From the NCBI GenBank assembly GCA_003550325.1, contig QKWP01000501.1:204610-268609 (forward strand): 64,000 nucleotides of DNA, in the 5' to 3' direction. The DNA comes from Gigaspora rosea. Its lineage: Eukaryota; Glomeromycota; Glomeromycetes; Diversisporales; Gigasporaceae. Both the position numbers and the translations under genes were made by a program. Each line of letters opens with the position of its first letter. Position 1 is the first letter of the stretch. The notes below the pieces were generated by a model that saw only the letters and a list, made by a program, of their open reading frames with translations, was not told where the DNA came from and ran no database searches. Below, one piece after another: positions 1 through 11,352 of the stretch.

Positions 1-556
1 CATATTTCATTTTAATCTGTCACAAGTATTAATGATACCCATTTTTCCTTAGTTTATAATTTTAATTTCAAAGTAAAATATCCACATTCTGAAGGGACTG
101 GATGATTTGCTCGAACGACAGCGGCATTATGGTCATCAGGATCTTTAATTAAAAGGTTTTTAATAAATTAAATATGTTTCTGCAAGATTTCTCATTTCAT
201 GTTACCCATATAATCACTTTAAGTCCACTTGAATCTAGTTAATAAACGGTGATTTGTCTTTAATATCCCATGCAGTCGGCAAAAAAAATATCATTGTATA
301 AAGTTATTAAATCTGAATCTCCCATTGCTGTAGGTTAAAATCGATTAGATCTTTTGTCAATGAACAAAAGTAATTGCAGAAATATTAACGAACACAATAC
401 ACGATTTATGTATGCGTATTTGTATTCTGTACTAGTGTTACAAGCCAAATGATAAGTATATTCATAACTTAATCTTATTGGTATCGATATATTTGTTTGT
501 GTAATCCTTTCTAATAACTGTGAATAGACAATCAATTATGCGGATAGTTGTGAATA
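1..556. other. AT-rich intergenic, nothing recognised
   Basis: No open frame longer than about 65 codons and no terminal repeats were seen before the first miniature element begins. Confidence 0.5.
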
Positions 557-558
557 TA

Positions 559-1200
559 CAGTCAGACTCCTAAATACACGTCCTATGAAAAGTCCACCCA
601 ATTGCATGTCTTCACTTGAGCCCAACTAAAATTACGCTTATAGATTTTTACTTCCCTAAATGCAATACCTCTCTAGTGCACCTTTTTATATGGTCCCGTC
701 ACTAGTGATACGAATCGAAAATCGAATTAATCGATTAGTTGTAAAGTTGACAACTAATCGATTTGAATTTTACAGACACAACTTAGTCTATTAATCGATT
801 AGTCTATTAATCGATTAGTCGACTAATCGATTAGTCGATTGGACAACTAATCGATTAATCGACTAGTCGATTGATCAATTAATCGACTAGTCGATTGATC
901 AATTAATCGATTAGACAATTGGTTGTTTAATCAACCGATCATATAAGAATATCAACCCGGCTGTTTTAATTGCTATCTTATGTGTATCTTACCAAGTTTC
1001 GTTTATTATTTATTCAACTAATCGATTAGTTGGCCAATCGATTAGTTGGTCAATCGATCAGTCAACTAATCGATTAATCGGTTGGCCAACTAATCGATTA
1101 ATCGATTAGTTGGATAAAATGATCTATCAACTAATCGATTGAAAAATTTTCATCGATTTGTATCACTACCCGTCACATTGCATTTAGAGAGGTTTAACTG
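559..1200. mobile_element. TA-target miniature element (Tc1/pogo-like ends)
   Basis: The ends are CAGTCAGACTCC on the left and the inverse, GAGGTTTAACTG, on the right. TA dinucleotides flank both (557-558 and 1201-1202), the target choice of Tc1/mariner/pogo elements. It has no coding capacity. The hAT-type element 703-1168 was inserted into it later. Related CAGTCAAC ends occur at 57478-57642 and 58676-58861. Confidence 0.6.
703..1168. mobile_element. hAT-type miniature element filled with AATCGATT repeats
   Basis: The ends are TAGTGATACGAATCGA and its near-exact inverse TCGATTTGTATCACTA. A perfect 8-bp target duplication CCCGTCAC lies at 695-702 and 1169-1176. TAGTG fits the hAT end rule (YARNG) and 8 bp is the hAT duplication length. 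The interior is almost wholly degenerate copies of the palindrome AATCGATTAGT. Its relative at 43795-44299 has the same kind of interior. Confidence 0.85.
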
Positions 1201-1202
1201 TA

Positions 1203-1826
1203 TAGTTATTGAATGCGAAGCAGACAATAACTACGTACTCTCATCATGATTCATGTGGGAAGTATTGTACGATAAAGCTATATTATGCAATTATAAGTCA
1301 AATGAACATCAAATAATACTGTACAACCATCCATTAACAACGAAACTTCACAGTGTTATGTGAACCTATAAGTCAGCAGAATTCTGAAGTTTTCAAAAAA
1401 TACCTAAGCATATCAGAAACTTTGACATAAATGTAAATAGTAATAGCAAATTAATTAGTTTATATAATCAAAATCAAAATCTCGGAATTGTGATCAATAT
1501 TTATAATTAATCCTTAAAACAATATCTAGTTAGAAAATAAAATTAAAATGAAAATTAGCCTCTTTACATTTTCTAAATGAAATTTAATATCATATAGCCA
1601 TTATCAAGAGACTATATTAAAAAAAAACTTCTAGGCAATGGTTGGGTTCGAACGTGTCTTGAAAGCGAAATCAGTTTAGATCTTTTAATCTATATTCAAT
1701 AAAATAGTTAGATGCGAATAATTAAATGTTAAATTGATTTATGTAGATAATAACGTGAATGTCAACCAATCAAATTTCGGGTTTTATTTCGTCGATAATC
1801 TCAAAAAACGCCTCTAGCTCTCACAC
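1203..1826. other. AT-rich intergenic, nothing recognised
   Basis: No coding or repeat structure was found. Confidence 0.4.
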
Positions 1827-2100
1827 AAAAAATTGTTCACCCCTGTAATTTAACTAATCGAATTTTAAGATCAGGTGTAACGAAGCAAACTCACTTTTTT
1901 ACAAAAACAGGGATAGTTCTAAATTTTTACTAGGAAACCATCTACTGCACCCTAATTAAAAACTCTAATCCTAATTATAACACGGTTTTAGCTTTAATTT
2001 TACACGTAATTTTTTTACTTAGAAAACAATCACATTTGTTTCGACTATCACTTACACCCTGATCCTAAATTTTGAAAATTACGGGGTGAACAATTTTTTA
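1827..2100. repeat. Foldback element with long inverted arms
   Basis: AAAAAATTGTTCACCCC at the left is inverted at the right as GGGGTGAACAATTTTTTA. Inside these is a second inverted pair, ATCAGGTGTAA and TTACACCCTGAT, the same terminal motif as the miniature element at 61544-61783. No clear target duplication. Confidence 0.55.
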
Positions 2101-2828
2101 TGGAACGCTACCTAAGATGTCTCAACCGCCATTTTCAAAATAAAATACTTCAAAGGTTTTTGGCGTAAAGAAAAAAAATATAGATATTATAAAAATATGA
2201 AATAACAGAAATTTTTTTATTATAATAAAGAATGCTAATTATATTGCAAGATACAATTTTTAGCTTAGAAGTGAAAACTTTCTTATTTTTAAAGCATATA
2301 TATCGTCATAAATTTTATATGTGCTTAAGGTTAGAGTTAGGGTTAGCTTTGATTAGGATAAAAAAATGCATATACATATATTTGCAAAATTTGATGGAGA
2401 AACTTTTGCTTAGACGTCGAAATATACCGGTAGTTTTCATAATAAAATTTTAAGTTATGAAAGTTTTTTGATTTGGTTACACAAGATCCGAAGATCTGGT
2501 TGGTTTTTGTGGAACCAGGTCAGGGACAAATAGCCAATTCCGTGATAAATTCAAATTCTGCAATAATAAATATTTAAAGATTCCGTGCTATCATTATTAA
2601 AATATATTTAACTGCAATTAAAAAAAATATATAACGATAATCAGAATTTTAACTACTGTATCAATTTTGCCATTAAAGTATAACAATATATATTCCAACG
2701 TTTAAATATTACAAGTTTTATCCGCCTATGACATATTATTTTAATATTATCTACAGTATGCCTTGCGCGTATATTTATAATAAGGCATTTTATTTTAACA
2801 CTTCGCTTACTTCTGAACTTATTTTCAC
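2101..2828. other. AT-rich intergenic with a TTAGGG-like stretch
   Basis: Contains GGTTAGAGTTAGGGTTAG near 2330, a motif that recurs inside several miniature elements of the window. No gene recognised. Confidence 0.4.
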
Positions 2829-3165
2829 TCACAGTTCATAATATTCATTCACCAATTTTTCTAATTCCTCTTGTAATTTTTGAGGGGTGGGTTTTGAAAA
2901 AGCATAATCGGACATTCCTGATTCAAAAGCCACGGCGGTCTTTTGTAAAAAATCAGGGTCTTCATCCAATTTTAAGAGGATTTGTTTTTCTTTACTCCAC
3001 ATTTTATCTAATTCTTGGGTTAGCATAAGGCTTTCTTGTTGAGCTAAAGAGAAGTACATACTTTAACGATAAATTTTACTAGTAGCTTTCATACCTGTTA
3101 TATTTTTAATAGTTGTGCTCCCTTTATTCGATAAATTGTGTATATTTTTATTTTTGGTCTTAATA
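2829..3165 (-). CDS. Small acidic protein, probably the C-terminal part of a spliced gene
   Basis: The last exon gives an uninterrupted, charged, helix-rich sequence ending KLVNEYYEL, with a good protein-like mix of Glu, Lys, Gln, Leu and Asp, unlike the low-complexity frames around it. The longest ATG frame is 76 codons (start at 3059), but a 51-base GT-AG intron (3094-3044, donor GTATGA, acceptor TTCTCTTTAG) fits better. It joins an upstream open stretch (about 3165-3095, ...STTIKNIT) in frame to AQQESLMLTQELDKMW. I do not recognise the family. No upstream ATG lies in the joined frame, so a further exon is missing or the gene is 5'-truncated. The alternative is a free-standing 76-residue protein. 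Confidence 0.45.
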
Positions 3166-3189
3166 TAAATTATAATCGGTTATATTAAA

Positions 3190-3300
3190 AGGAAAGAGAA
3201 GGTGGCTTGGTGGCTTAACCCACGCAAAAGCGTATACGTAGAAAAGAACACATACGTTCAAATTAGAGCGAATTCGCTTAAAATAGAGCGTAAACGCTCT
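3190..3300 (+). repeat. tRNA-like (SINE-like) sequence
   Basis: GGTGGCTTGGTGGCTTAACCC resembles a polymerase III A box, followed about 45 bases later by ACGTTCAAATTAGAGC, which resembles a B box. Degenerate; the arms do not fold as a functional tRNA. It runs into the small inverted pair GCGAATTCGC and AGCGTAAACGCT. Confidence 0.3.
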
Positions 3301-3612
3301 GTCAAAATAAAATGTATATAAACTAGTGATGGGAAAAATGCACATTTTATAATAAAATGCGCATGTTATATAAAATGCGCATGATATCGCATGATATAAT
3401 TTTTGGAATTTATATTTTCCCTTCGGAAAATATCGGATACGAGCTCAAATTTTACCCCAATCTTACTCTTCTTTTATGTTCATTCATTTTCTTTTCAGAA
3501 TTTTTCGAGACTTTTGCATCCGTATTCCTTAATTCCGCCCGACAATACGCTCCCTGGTCTAAATTACATGTACTTTAAAGTTTGCGGCAATAAAAATTTT
3601 TTGAATTTATAA

Positions 3613-3700
3613 CACTGGGCTAAGTGGTTTAACGCGCAGGGGAGTTAATTCGAATTTTGGCATTTAGGTCGAAATTCGAAATTACACCCCTGCGCGTTAT
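3613..3700 (+). repeat. Hairpin with tRNA-like boxes
   Basis: An inverted pair (AACGCGCAGGGG and CCCCTGCGCGTT) encloses a short loop. The left side contains TGGGCTAAGTGGTTTAA (A-box-like) and GTTAATTCGAATTTTGGC (B-box-like). Confidence 0.3.
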
Positions 3701-5220
3701 TTCGCGCTTATATGGTAAAGCTAATGTATTTTTTTTTTTTTTTGTATCGGTAGTTTTTTCATAAGACCCATCAGGTGATTGACACCTTCATTGAGTAATA
3801 TCAAATGTATTTCATAAAAAAGAAAAAATAGCAGATAAAAAAGTAGATTATTAAAATATTTAAATATTTGAAATATTAATAGCTTACATATTTACATATT
3901 TATAATTTTTGTAGTTGGCTTTTTAAAACTAAACATATAAGTGGTAAACATAAATATAAATAAAGAGCCTCAATAATAATTTATTTTTTTTTATGTTTTT
4001 TTTTTACTTAGACAGTCTTGCCAGTACTTTGTTTCATCCAATACATACACAAACCACAAATGTAGGGTCATTACTAAACTACTAATAAGTCTGACATTAT
4101 CCCTTCTTGTTGAACAAGAACAAATGCGACCTGCTGCACTGACTTAAGCCAGGAACTTTGTCAGACTGCCTACTTTTAAATCTTCTTCTTCTAGCTTCCT
4201 GGGTAGAAGAATTCTACTAGAACAGAAAAAAAAATTTTCAAAAAGAGAAAAGAAAAAAAGGGAAGTATACTAAGTGGGAAAAACTACTACTGTCTAGATG
4301 AGATACCAAAACCAAATAAGAAAAAGAAAGAAAGAAAGAAAGAAGAAAAGGTAAAAGAGATGGTCTATAACAAAAGAATTTCACCTCAGAGAGGAAAGAT
4401 AAAAATTATATAATACTACACAAAAAAAAGCATTAAGTATTATATGTACATAAAAGAAAAACTCTTTAGAGAAAACAAAATTGAATCTAACAAACTATGG
4501 CTAAATAAACCAAAATTTCATCTATTCTCCATTATATGTAATGTTCTATTAACCTTGATCAGTCCATAAATCATACACACATGATATTTCTTGTTTACCT
4601 CAACAGGTCCATGGTTCAACTGAGGCAACGATCCAATATGGTAGTGCATGCCCAATTTGGAAGGAGTAAACATTGCTAATCTTTTGGAAGGGGTAAACTG
4701 AATCACCCACTTTGTTGAAATTTTGAGAAAGCCAAAAGGACAAAGAAAGCACCAAGTGGTCCAACTTGTTTTGTGGATTTAAAACCATATAAGTTTTGTA
4801 GCCTATAGAAAATTATACAGCTTCCATTAAAACTCAAACTAATGTTTGAACTATGTAACAAAGGCTTCTGGTCGCATCATAACCAACTACTGTTCAATAG
4901 TTTTTGTGTTTTACTCCAGGAGCTCTAATCAAGAGCTTCTTTTACAACTCTCTTTTAGTTGTCCTGAAAAGAACTCTTATTCCCAGATATTCCAAAGAAA
5001 GGTTTGTATTAAAAAGTTGCATAATATTTATAGGATTTCTACAGTTCATTCTTCTTGAAAAAGTTGGTCCAAATGATTATCAGAAAGAGTTGTGATGTTT
5101 TCCTTGATTTTTTTTTTTTATGTTTAATACATAAATTTCTAGGATTTTTATGAAATAATTTTATTTTTTATTTAACAGGAAACATACATTAAGGTTTCAT
5201 GGTTAACATAGATTTTCTTT
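3701..5220. other. Intergenic, microsatellites only
   Basis: Holds poly-T runs near 3730 and a GAAA microsatellite at about 4322-4350. Short frames on the minus strand near 4520-4790 overlap one another and look fortuitous. No gene recognised. Confidence 0.4.
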
Positions 5221-5239
5221 TTTTTTTTTTAGCAAGAGC

Positions 5240-5655
5240 ACTAGAGGGTTTCATCACTTCAAATTCGGGGTTTTGTCTTTCGTCAGAAGGATTTGAGGTT
5301 TCATCTTTTGTTAGAGGTTTCGTCTTTCGTCATTTTGCAAAAAAGGTTTCGTCTAACAACTAAGTTTCGGTGGTTTTTCGGCAACAGAAGCCTCATAACA
5401 CCAGAAGGCGTTTATGCACTAACCAGTTTTAAATGATTCCTAAACCAAAAAATCGCACTTTAATTTTTATTTATTTTTTTCTCATAAATATATATATATT
5501 CGCTGAGTTTCGTCATGAGTTTCGTCATTCGTCACGAGTTTCGTCACGAGTTTCGTCATTCGTCATTCGTCTAATTGAAGCTGCCTGACGAAACAGTTTC
5601 GTCATTCGTCTAGACGAAATTATTTCGTCATTCGTCAGGCATCATTAGTTGTGGT
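5240..5655. repeat. TTTCGTC-repeat element of the TAGTGATGCC family
   Basis: Dense GTTTCGTC and TTCGTCATTCGTC words, ending TTCGTCAGGCATCATTAG, which is the inverse of the TAGTGATGCCTGACGAA end seen at 29272 and 29604. About 5500-5655 is an uninterrupted relative of the sequence that hAT copy B entered: its TTTCGTCTAGACGAA is broken there by the 4-kb transposon. Confidence 0.6.
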
Positions 5656-6110
5656 GCAACAAAAATTCTTTAAAGTTCGTTTAAGTTAGGGTTAGGGTCA
5701 GGATTAGAAGTTAGAAAGTGTGGTTTATGAGGTGAAATTGCCCAATGAAACTTTTTGTTAGTACACTGAAGGTGTTTCTATGATTTAAGCGATTTTTAAC
5801 AAAACGAACGTTTGTTTTGATTTTCCTGGTCGTGTTACGTTATACCTGATTCATAGTCCAGGAAATCTGCTTCATAAACCTGGCAAACATTGAGAAATTG
5901 CATTTTTACGAGTCTAAAAAGGAAATTCAAATAAAATTTAGTTTGAATCCCGGCATATGGTGCGATTCATCTTAAGACATTCAAAATTACTACTTTTTCA
6001 ACGAATATTTGAATTTCGCCAAAACAATATGTAGTTCTATAATTATGTATAATATCTACCAAGTTACGTATTATTTTTGCAAAATGTCAATTATTCATCG
6101 AGAATTAATA
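5656..6110. repeat. TTAGGG-bearing miniature element remnant and dispersed repeat
   Basis: About 5690-5852 matches the right half of the element at 61544-61783 (shared ACAAAACGAACGTTTG, then ...CGTTATACCTGAT) and contains GTTAGGGTTAGGG. About 5945-6110 is a diverged copy of 15575-15720 (shared TATGGTGCGA, TAATATCTACCA). Confidence 0.5.
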
Positions 6111-6427
6111 AAATTGCGTACTTTTTTACTTTCATATAAGTACATATAAATATATTCTATGTGTGACTTTATTTGAATATTTATAAATTCAATCAGAAAA
6201 AGAGAACTGATCTGTGAACAAATGTATTTAAATATTGCCTAATTGTTTTTTTATACAGAGTCTTCTATATGCGGGAGTGTCAAAGAAAAATCTATCATAA
6301 GAAAATATTACAAAATTTCAAATTCTAAGATAAAATTTGTATAAAAGTTAAATATTAAAAACTTAATCAATATTCTTTAAGTAAATAACAATAAAATCAT
6401 AAACTAGGTTATATAAAGTTCTATCTA
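6111..6427. other. Downstream region of the membrane-protein gene
   Basis: Very AT-rich. No second gene or element was seen. It should hold the 3' end of the transcript from the minus-strand gene. Confidence 0.4.
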
Positions 6428-7426
6428 TCATGCTATATTTGTTGATACTTTAAAATTAAATTGACCATCACTATTAGATAATTCACCGTTGAAAGAAATA
6501 AGTTCTTTAGAAAATTCTATTATATAATATATACCACAAATAAGGCACCAGAAATCCGTCCAAAATAAAAGGAGAGAAGCTGAATTTACATGATCTAATA
6601 ATTTATAAAAGATGATAAAGTGCGCAATAACGACCAAGATATGAAGAATTATATAACCACAAGTTTTAAAGTTTCGAATTAAAAGGATTAAAATTGGTAT
6701 CATAAAATTAACAAAACCCACGATCATTTTCAAAAGAAGTTCACGTAAAATTGATTGAAAATCAAAATGAAAATCAAAATGAACCCCATATTTTTTGAAG
6801 TAAAGAACTACAGTCGCAATAATTATAGTCATGTAGTATAACATAAATATACAAAAAATTGGGCAAAAAATGAAAATGTAAGTATCAAAGTCTTTTTTAA
6901 CCATCAATATATAAATTAAAAGAATTAAAATAATAATTGCCATTATAATAGATATGCATAATAAAATTATTGCTACAGTATCAAAACCTTCGTCAAAATA
7001 CCAGATAAAAAAAGGAGTGAAAGTAAATAAGCATATGAGAATTAGACCGATTATAAAAATTAGAATGAATTCAAGACGAAATTTTTTAACTATTATATTA
7101 ATTAAGGTGAATGCAATACAGATGCACATGAAAACCAAAAGAATTATTGTTGCTGTTGTAAGTCCTTCTATTAGATAAAAGAATAAAAAGGGAAATGAAT
7201 ATAAACAAAACATTGCCTGTGCAGTAAATGTAAATTTTCTTATTGGTTTAAGTTCTGGTATAGGTATCATGATACCAAAAAGAAATATGGTAGTAATGAT
7301 ATATGGAACATATTCCATTATGCCATAGTTAAACATATCATGAGCAGTAATGTCTGCAGCAACGATTGAAACAAAATTGACTATGAAAAAAATTTTAAAA
7401 GTACTTCCAAAGAATATATTGTGCAT
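6428..7426 (-). CDS. Multi-pass membrane protein with signal peptide, lineage-specific
   Basis: A single uninterrupted frame of 332 codons from the ATG at 7426 (the frame extends five codons upstream but without another ATG). Residues 1-24 (MHNIFFGSTFKIFFIVNFVSI...) form a classical signal peptide with likely cleavage after VAA. About eight hydrophobic helices of Ile, Phe and Leu follow, separated by short loops with Lys, Asp and aromatic residues, and the tail is polar (NGELSNSDGQFNFKVSTN). No enzyme motif or known transporter signature is visible. The gene is intact in a region where most coding sequence is broken, which suggests it is maintained. A TATA-like site lies about 60 bases upstream. 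It most resembles the uncharacterised multi-helix membrane proteins common in glomeromycotan genomes (inference). Confidence 0.75.
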   Translation of the reverse strand: MHNIFFGSTFKIFFIVNFVSIVAADITAHDMFNYGIMEYVPYIITTIFLFGIMIPIPELKPIRKFTFTAQAMFCLYSFPFLFFYLIEGLTTATIILLVFMCICIAFTLINIIVKKFRLEFILIFIIGLILICLFTFTPFFIWYFDEGFDTVAIILLCISIIMAIIILILLIYILMVKKDFDTYIFIFCPIFCIFMLYYMTIIIATVVLYFKKYGVHFDFHFDFQSILRELLLKMIVGFVNFMIPILILLIRNFKTCGYIILHILVVIAHFIIFYKLLDHVNSASLLLFWTDFWCLICGIYYIIEFSKELISFNGELSNSDGQFNFKVSTNIA

Positions 7427-7486
7427 TTTCGATATGATCAAATTATAAAAAAAAATTTTAATTCATCAAAATTGATAATCAAAGAA

Positions 7487-7494
7487 TATTTATA
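7487..7494 (-). promoter_or_regulatory. TATA-like box of the membrane-protein gene
   Basis: On the minus strand this reads GCATATAAATATTC, 61-68 bases before the ATG at 7426, a normal place for a fungal core promoter. Confidence 0.45.
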
Positions 7495-7794
7495 TGCCTG
7501 TACCGGAGTTTGTTTGATATTGTACCTATCACTTTAGGCACCTTAAGTTACACCGTTTTGACATTATAATTTGATAATTTGCACGGCGTTGTGCCTGAAG
7601 TAGCACTAATTTCATCCAAATACGTACCATATACAATTATATGCTTTATTATATTTTCTCCCTCAAGAAAATGTTAATAAATACATTCTATATTATTAAT
7701 TAAATTTGTTTTCGAGGAATTATCGAGAATTACATTGTCATCATTTATTCCTGTTACAAAGTTATACGTATATCAGAATGGAAATGATACAATC

Positions 7795-7953
7795 ATGAAT
7801 GGAGAAAATCAAAATATAAAACCTACTCAAGAAATGCGATATACGCGTTTAGACCAGGTGAGAGTTGATAAGTCTACATTAATAATTTAACTTTAGGTCA
7901 TAGACATAATTTGTTCAGATTTTAAAGAGATAAAGGTTTTATTGATTCTCTGA
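7795..7953 (+). CDS. Possible short two-exon gene or broken first exons
   Basis: The ATG at 7795 opens 21 codons (MNGENQNIKPTQEMRYTRLDQ) that end at a consensus donor, CAG|GTGAGA. An acceptor TTTAACTTTAG 39 bases on resumes the frame as VIDIICSDFKEIK, followed by a stop at 7951-7953. The 39-base intron is short but has a branch-like TTTAAC. The direction is divergent from the membrane-protein gene, about 370 bases away, so the two could share a promoter region. Product unknown. It may be a 39-residue peptide or the start of a gene whose rest was lost. Confidence 0.35.
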
Positions 7954-8275
7954 TAACTAAATAACTAACGATAGGCACCGCACGGATCCGTGTGGTATCT
8001 CGCGCATAAAAGATAATGAAGGATTTACTTAGTTATTATTATTATACAATTAAACTATTAATTGGTCATAATATAAACCTAGTTCCAGTTTTCGTAAATT
8101 AAAGCTTCAAGTATAAAACGATAAAATCAGAAAATAAATACGCACAGTACTGTCTGACAAAATGTTAGTCAATCACTTCACAGTCCTTTGTAACGTTAAA
8201 TTTGGCGAGATAAGGTCAATAAATAATAAGTCTTTCTTACCTTCCTACACTACTTTAAAGATAGCATCATCATCT
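7954..8275. other. Intergenic, nothing recognised
   Basis: No gene or element with clear ends. Confidence 0.35.
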
Positions 8276-8517
8276 GTTACCCTATAAAATTGTTTGTTCA
8301 AAATTTGTCAGGAATTGTTCGGAATGGAATCAATTTTCCGAGCAGGGGTTTAAGTTTGTACTGTTTTCATTACGATGTATGACGGGATGTAAAAATAGAA
8401 AATAAAAAACGTATAAAAACACATACATCCAATAAACATCCTTTAAAATGTTTGGAACGGAGTCGATTTTCCGAACAAAAAATAGAATTTTCCAAGAGAA
8501 TTTTTTTATAGGGTTAC
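8276..8517. mobile_element. Miniature inverted-repeat element
   Basis: GTTACCCTATAAAA at the left is inverted as TTTTTTATAGGGTTAC at the right. Inside, GGAATCAATTTTCCGA and GGAGTCGATTTTCCGAA are a diverged direct pair. No convincing target duplication, so the superfamily is unassigned. Confidence 0.45.
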
Positions 8518-8769
8518 TAACGTAACCTACTACTTATTTCTCTAGTTTCGGCAAGAACACTGTTGCGGCCTTATGTGTAACAAGTCTCTTGTCTCTATCT
8601 ACAGTGACATATATAAAACTTTAAAATATTTTTTTTGTTATTTCCGTTGATTTCAAATTTACCCTTGAACCAATTTTTGATTTGTAACCAATTTTTGATT
8701 TGTTGGATTGTGAATCAATGCGAATTGCCACTTTGCCAATTTTATTCAAGAAGGAAATTATATTTCACC

Positions 8770-9058
8770 ATTTTGGGGCCGTCTAAAGCCGCTTTACTTA
8801 TTTGCGCGAGTGATACAAACCAAAAAAGGAAATCCGGTTCTCTGAGTGCGTGAGATAAAATTTTAGGGTTAAATTAACGCTAGAGGTTATAGAAACAGAT
8901 TAACACTCGTTATATGTAAAATTTCATTCCTGGCATTTTAATTGCGTATTTTTGCATTTCGTATGTGTTCGGATTCTATGTCGGGCTGATCCGGAATAAT
9001 CAAATTTTGCACTCTCCAATTGGCTATTTCCTCTTCAAAAGTTTGTATTACCCGGCTC
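8770..9058. mobile_element. TTAGGG-bearing miniature element, relative of 35296-35631
   Basis: Shares with 35296-35631 the order TTTGCGCGAGTGATACAA, GTGCGTGAGATAAA, TTAGGGTTA, GTCGGGCTGATCCG, TTGGCTATT and TTGTATTACCCG. The right end runs directly into the next element at 9061. Confidence 0.55.
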
Positions 9059-9075
9059 CACCAGGAGTCTAGACC

Positions 9076-9544
9076 CATGGACACGGAAAAATTCATATAT
9101 ATTTAGATATGAATAAAACGGAATTTTTAGTACAAAACGGTATAAAATGGAATTTTTGACAGCAACGAATTTTTGGGCAAAATTAAGAGCATTGCATGTT
9201 TAATTTGGGGCAGGTAATATAATTAGGAACGTCGGAAAGTTTTGGAAAAGTTCGGAAGACATCAAGAAATATGAAATATGGGAGAGTTAGTTGGGAGGTC
9301 GCAGAGTTATAGAGAGTGAGCTCTCCATCTGGAAAATGTGCACTTATAGAGAGATCTAATTATAACGCATGGTAATAATTACTCTAAATGAATATATTTT
9401 ATTGTGAAGAAAAAAGGAGCACTTGCGGAGAATTGACTGTATAGATAAAATAGGAGTAAAATTTTATATCGCTATAAAAAGGATTTTTTTACTATATCGG
9501 AATGAATTTTTTACAAATCAAACCGGTATTTTTCCGTGTCCCTG
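9076..9544. mobile_element. CAGGGAC-ended hAT-type miniature element
   Basis: The ends are CATGGACACGGAAAAAT (first bases altered from CAGGG) and the inverse ATTTTTCCGTGTCCCTG. The same family forms the middle shell at 30593-37330. The flanks TCTAGACC and TTAGACAC are related but not a clean duplication. Confidence 0.55.
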
Positions 9545-9564
9545 TTAGACACTAGGGTGTCCAG

Positions 9565-11352
9565 TAAGGTTGTCGGCTGTAAGTAATTATTACGGCATTA
9601 CGGATTACAACCTGGGTTGCAACCCTTGGTTACAGCTAAGACCCAAAGTTGTAAATATCCGTATTGCTATAAAAGGTTGAAATAGTTGTAATAGTTATTA
9701 TAGTTGTAATTGCCGTAATAGATATAAGTATTATAAAGAACTTGTTTTGTGCTGTACCCTAAACTGAGTATAAAAACATCAATTTCTTTGTATGGGGAAC
9801 AATACTCAAGAAACCTGAATAAGCTGCTTGAGAATAATTAATTTAGCTTATTGTCAACAATATTCGGGTACATAAACAGTTTTTCACCACCTGCCGATGC
9901 ATGTTGAATGTTATACGACTAGTAATCGTGAGAAGATCTTAAAATATTGCATAAAAAATGTTTTTTTTGTTACATTGGAAAAAAACCAGCTTAAATCAAG
10001 ATTTATTCAGTAATTTGATCAATACGCGCTACGTGTAATTATAATTCGCGTAATAAACTTGAAACTTTTAAGCATGAATCTTTAATATAATGTTGAAGTC
10101 AATTTTATTCAAATATTTTTGGGAATTTACACATCGGGACCCAAATTTGAAAATAATTATGAATGAGGGCCAACTTAAAATATTTATTTATAAAGGCCTA
10201 AATTTGGACCATGATGTAATCGCAGGATCGTTTTGCCATAATATTGACAACGAACCCTCATATGAATGTGTTAAAGAAATAATATATGGCTATCGATTTT
10301 GTAATAAGGTATATATTTAAAGAAATATGTAAAGAGATTATTGTTATTCGAAAGTTAATCCAATTGTTCTGAACTAGTGAAAATTTCAATGTAATTTTTA
10401 GATATATAGCATAAAGGCAGCGATTATATGAATGTAATTTTCCATTAAGCATCGTAAATTAATATTCTTTCTGCCTGCGTCTTCGATTACAAGTTCGTAA
10501 ATAAATGTCATCCTAATTTGTAATGTGTTTGACATAACGATAATATTTACAATCGAAGATGAAGATGATTTCAAATTGTTAGAAAATCGAGACGAAAGAA
10601 ATCACTAATAGATAAGTGCCTAGTATTTTATAGAATATATGATTACTAATTTACATTAGTTAATATGTAGTAACGATGATACTTCATATGCGCAGGAAGT
10701 AAAATTTGAGTTATGTACATATGTAAAGTAAGCCACGATGGGCACTAATTCATATAACGGAAAATTACTTGGGCCCATATTTGCGCCTTTATAAAAATAA
10801 ATATTTTTAAGTTGGGCCCGCATTCATAATTATTTTCAAATTTGGGTTCTGATATGTAAATTCCCCAATATTTTTTTTATAGTAGTAAAATGTCTCTTAT
10901 CGTTATAGAATATTGCATCTGCAAAAGAATTATAGATTTAGCTTAAATAATAGCAAGCCGTATTTCAAACTATTTTTTTGTAATTATCCACATTTTTGCT
11001 ATAAAAAACTCATACTGTGTATATATCATCAAATTATATGACGTATATTAGAATTCGCGCCATTACTCCTAAATTAGTAAATTTATACTTATCTTCCCCC
11101 TTGCATATACCGGATTCTCTTGTTTGAACCGGGATCACCTATGTGATGCATCGATCCGTTGACCTATTGTCAATTTGAAGTATTACGACTATTACAACTA
11201 TTACAACCATTACACCTATTACAACAATAACACCCATTGCAGCTATTTTATGAATTATGACCATTGCACCTATTATGCCAAAAAATTACAACCTTCGAAT
11301 AAAAGGTTGCAACTTTACAACCACGTCAAACCTATTACGGCAGGCAACCTTA
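9565..11352. mobile_element. 1.8-kb hAT-type element with TAAGGTTG ends
   Basis: TAAGGTTGTCGGCTGTAA at the left matches the inverse of GCCTGCCGTAA...AACCTTA at the right. A perfect 8-bp duplication GTGTCCAG lies at 9557-9564 and 11353-11360. Subterminal zones carry many TTGTAATAG words (left) and CTATTACAA words (right, about 11175-11340). No transposase is recognised, so it is non-autonomous. Confidence 0.8.
10100..10875. repeat. Inverted repeat arms inside the 1.8-kb element
   Basis: About 110 bases at 10105-10215 (ACCCAAATTTGAAAATAATT...) recur inverted at 10770-10870 (AATTATTTTCAAATTTGGG...), with roughly 550 bases between. They probably mark a further nested element. The open frame at 10090 lies mostly in the arm and is not taken as a gene. 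Confidence 0.55.

Noticed and set aside
5680-5700. TTAGGG runs as an internal telomere
   Set aside because: Only two to three units, and always inside or next to miniature elements.
6428-7441. Longer start of the membrane protein at 7441
   Set aside because: The codon is TTG; the first ATG in frame is at 7426 and gives a better signal peptide.
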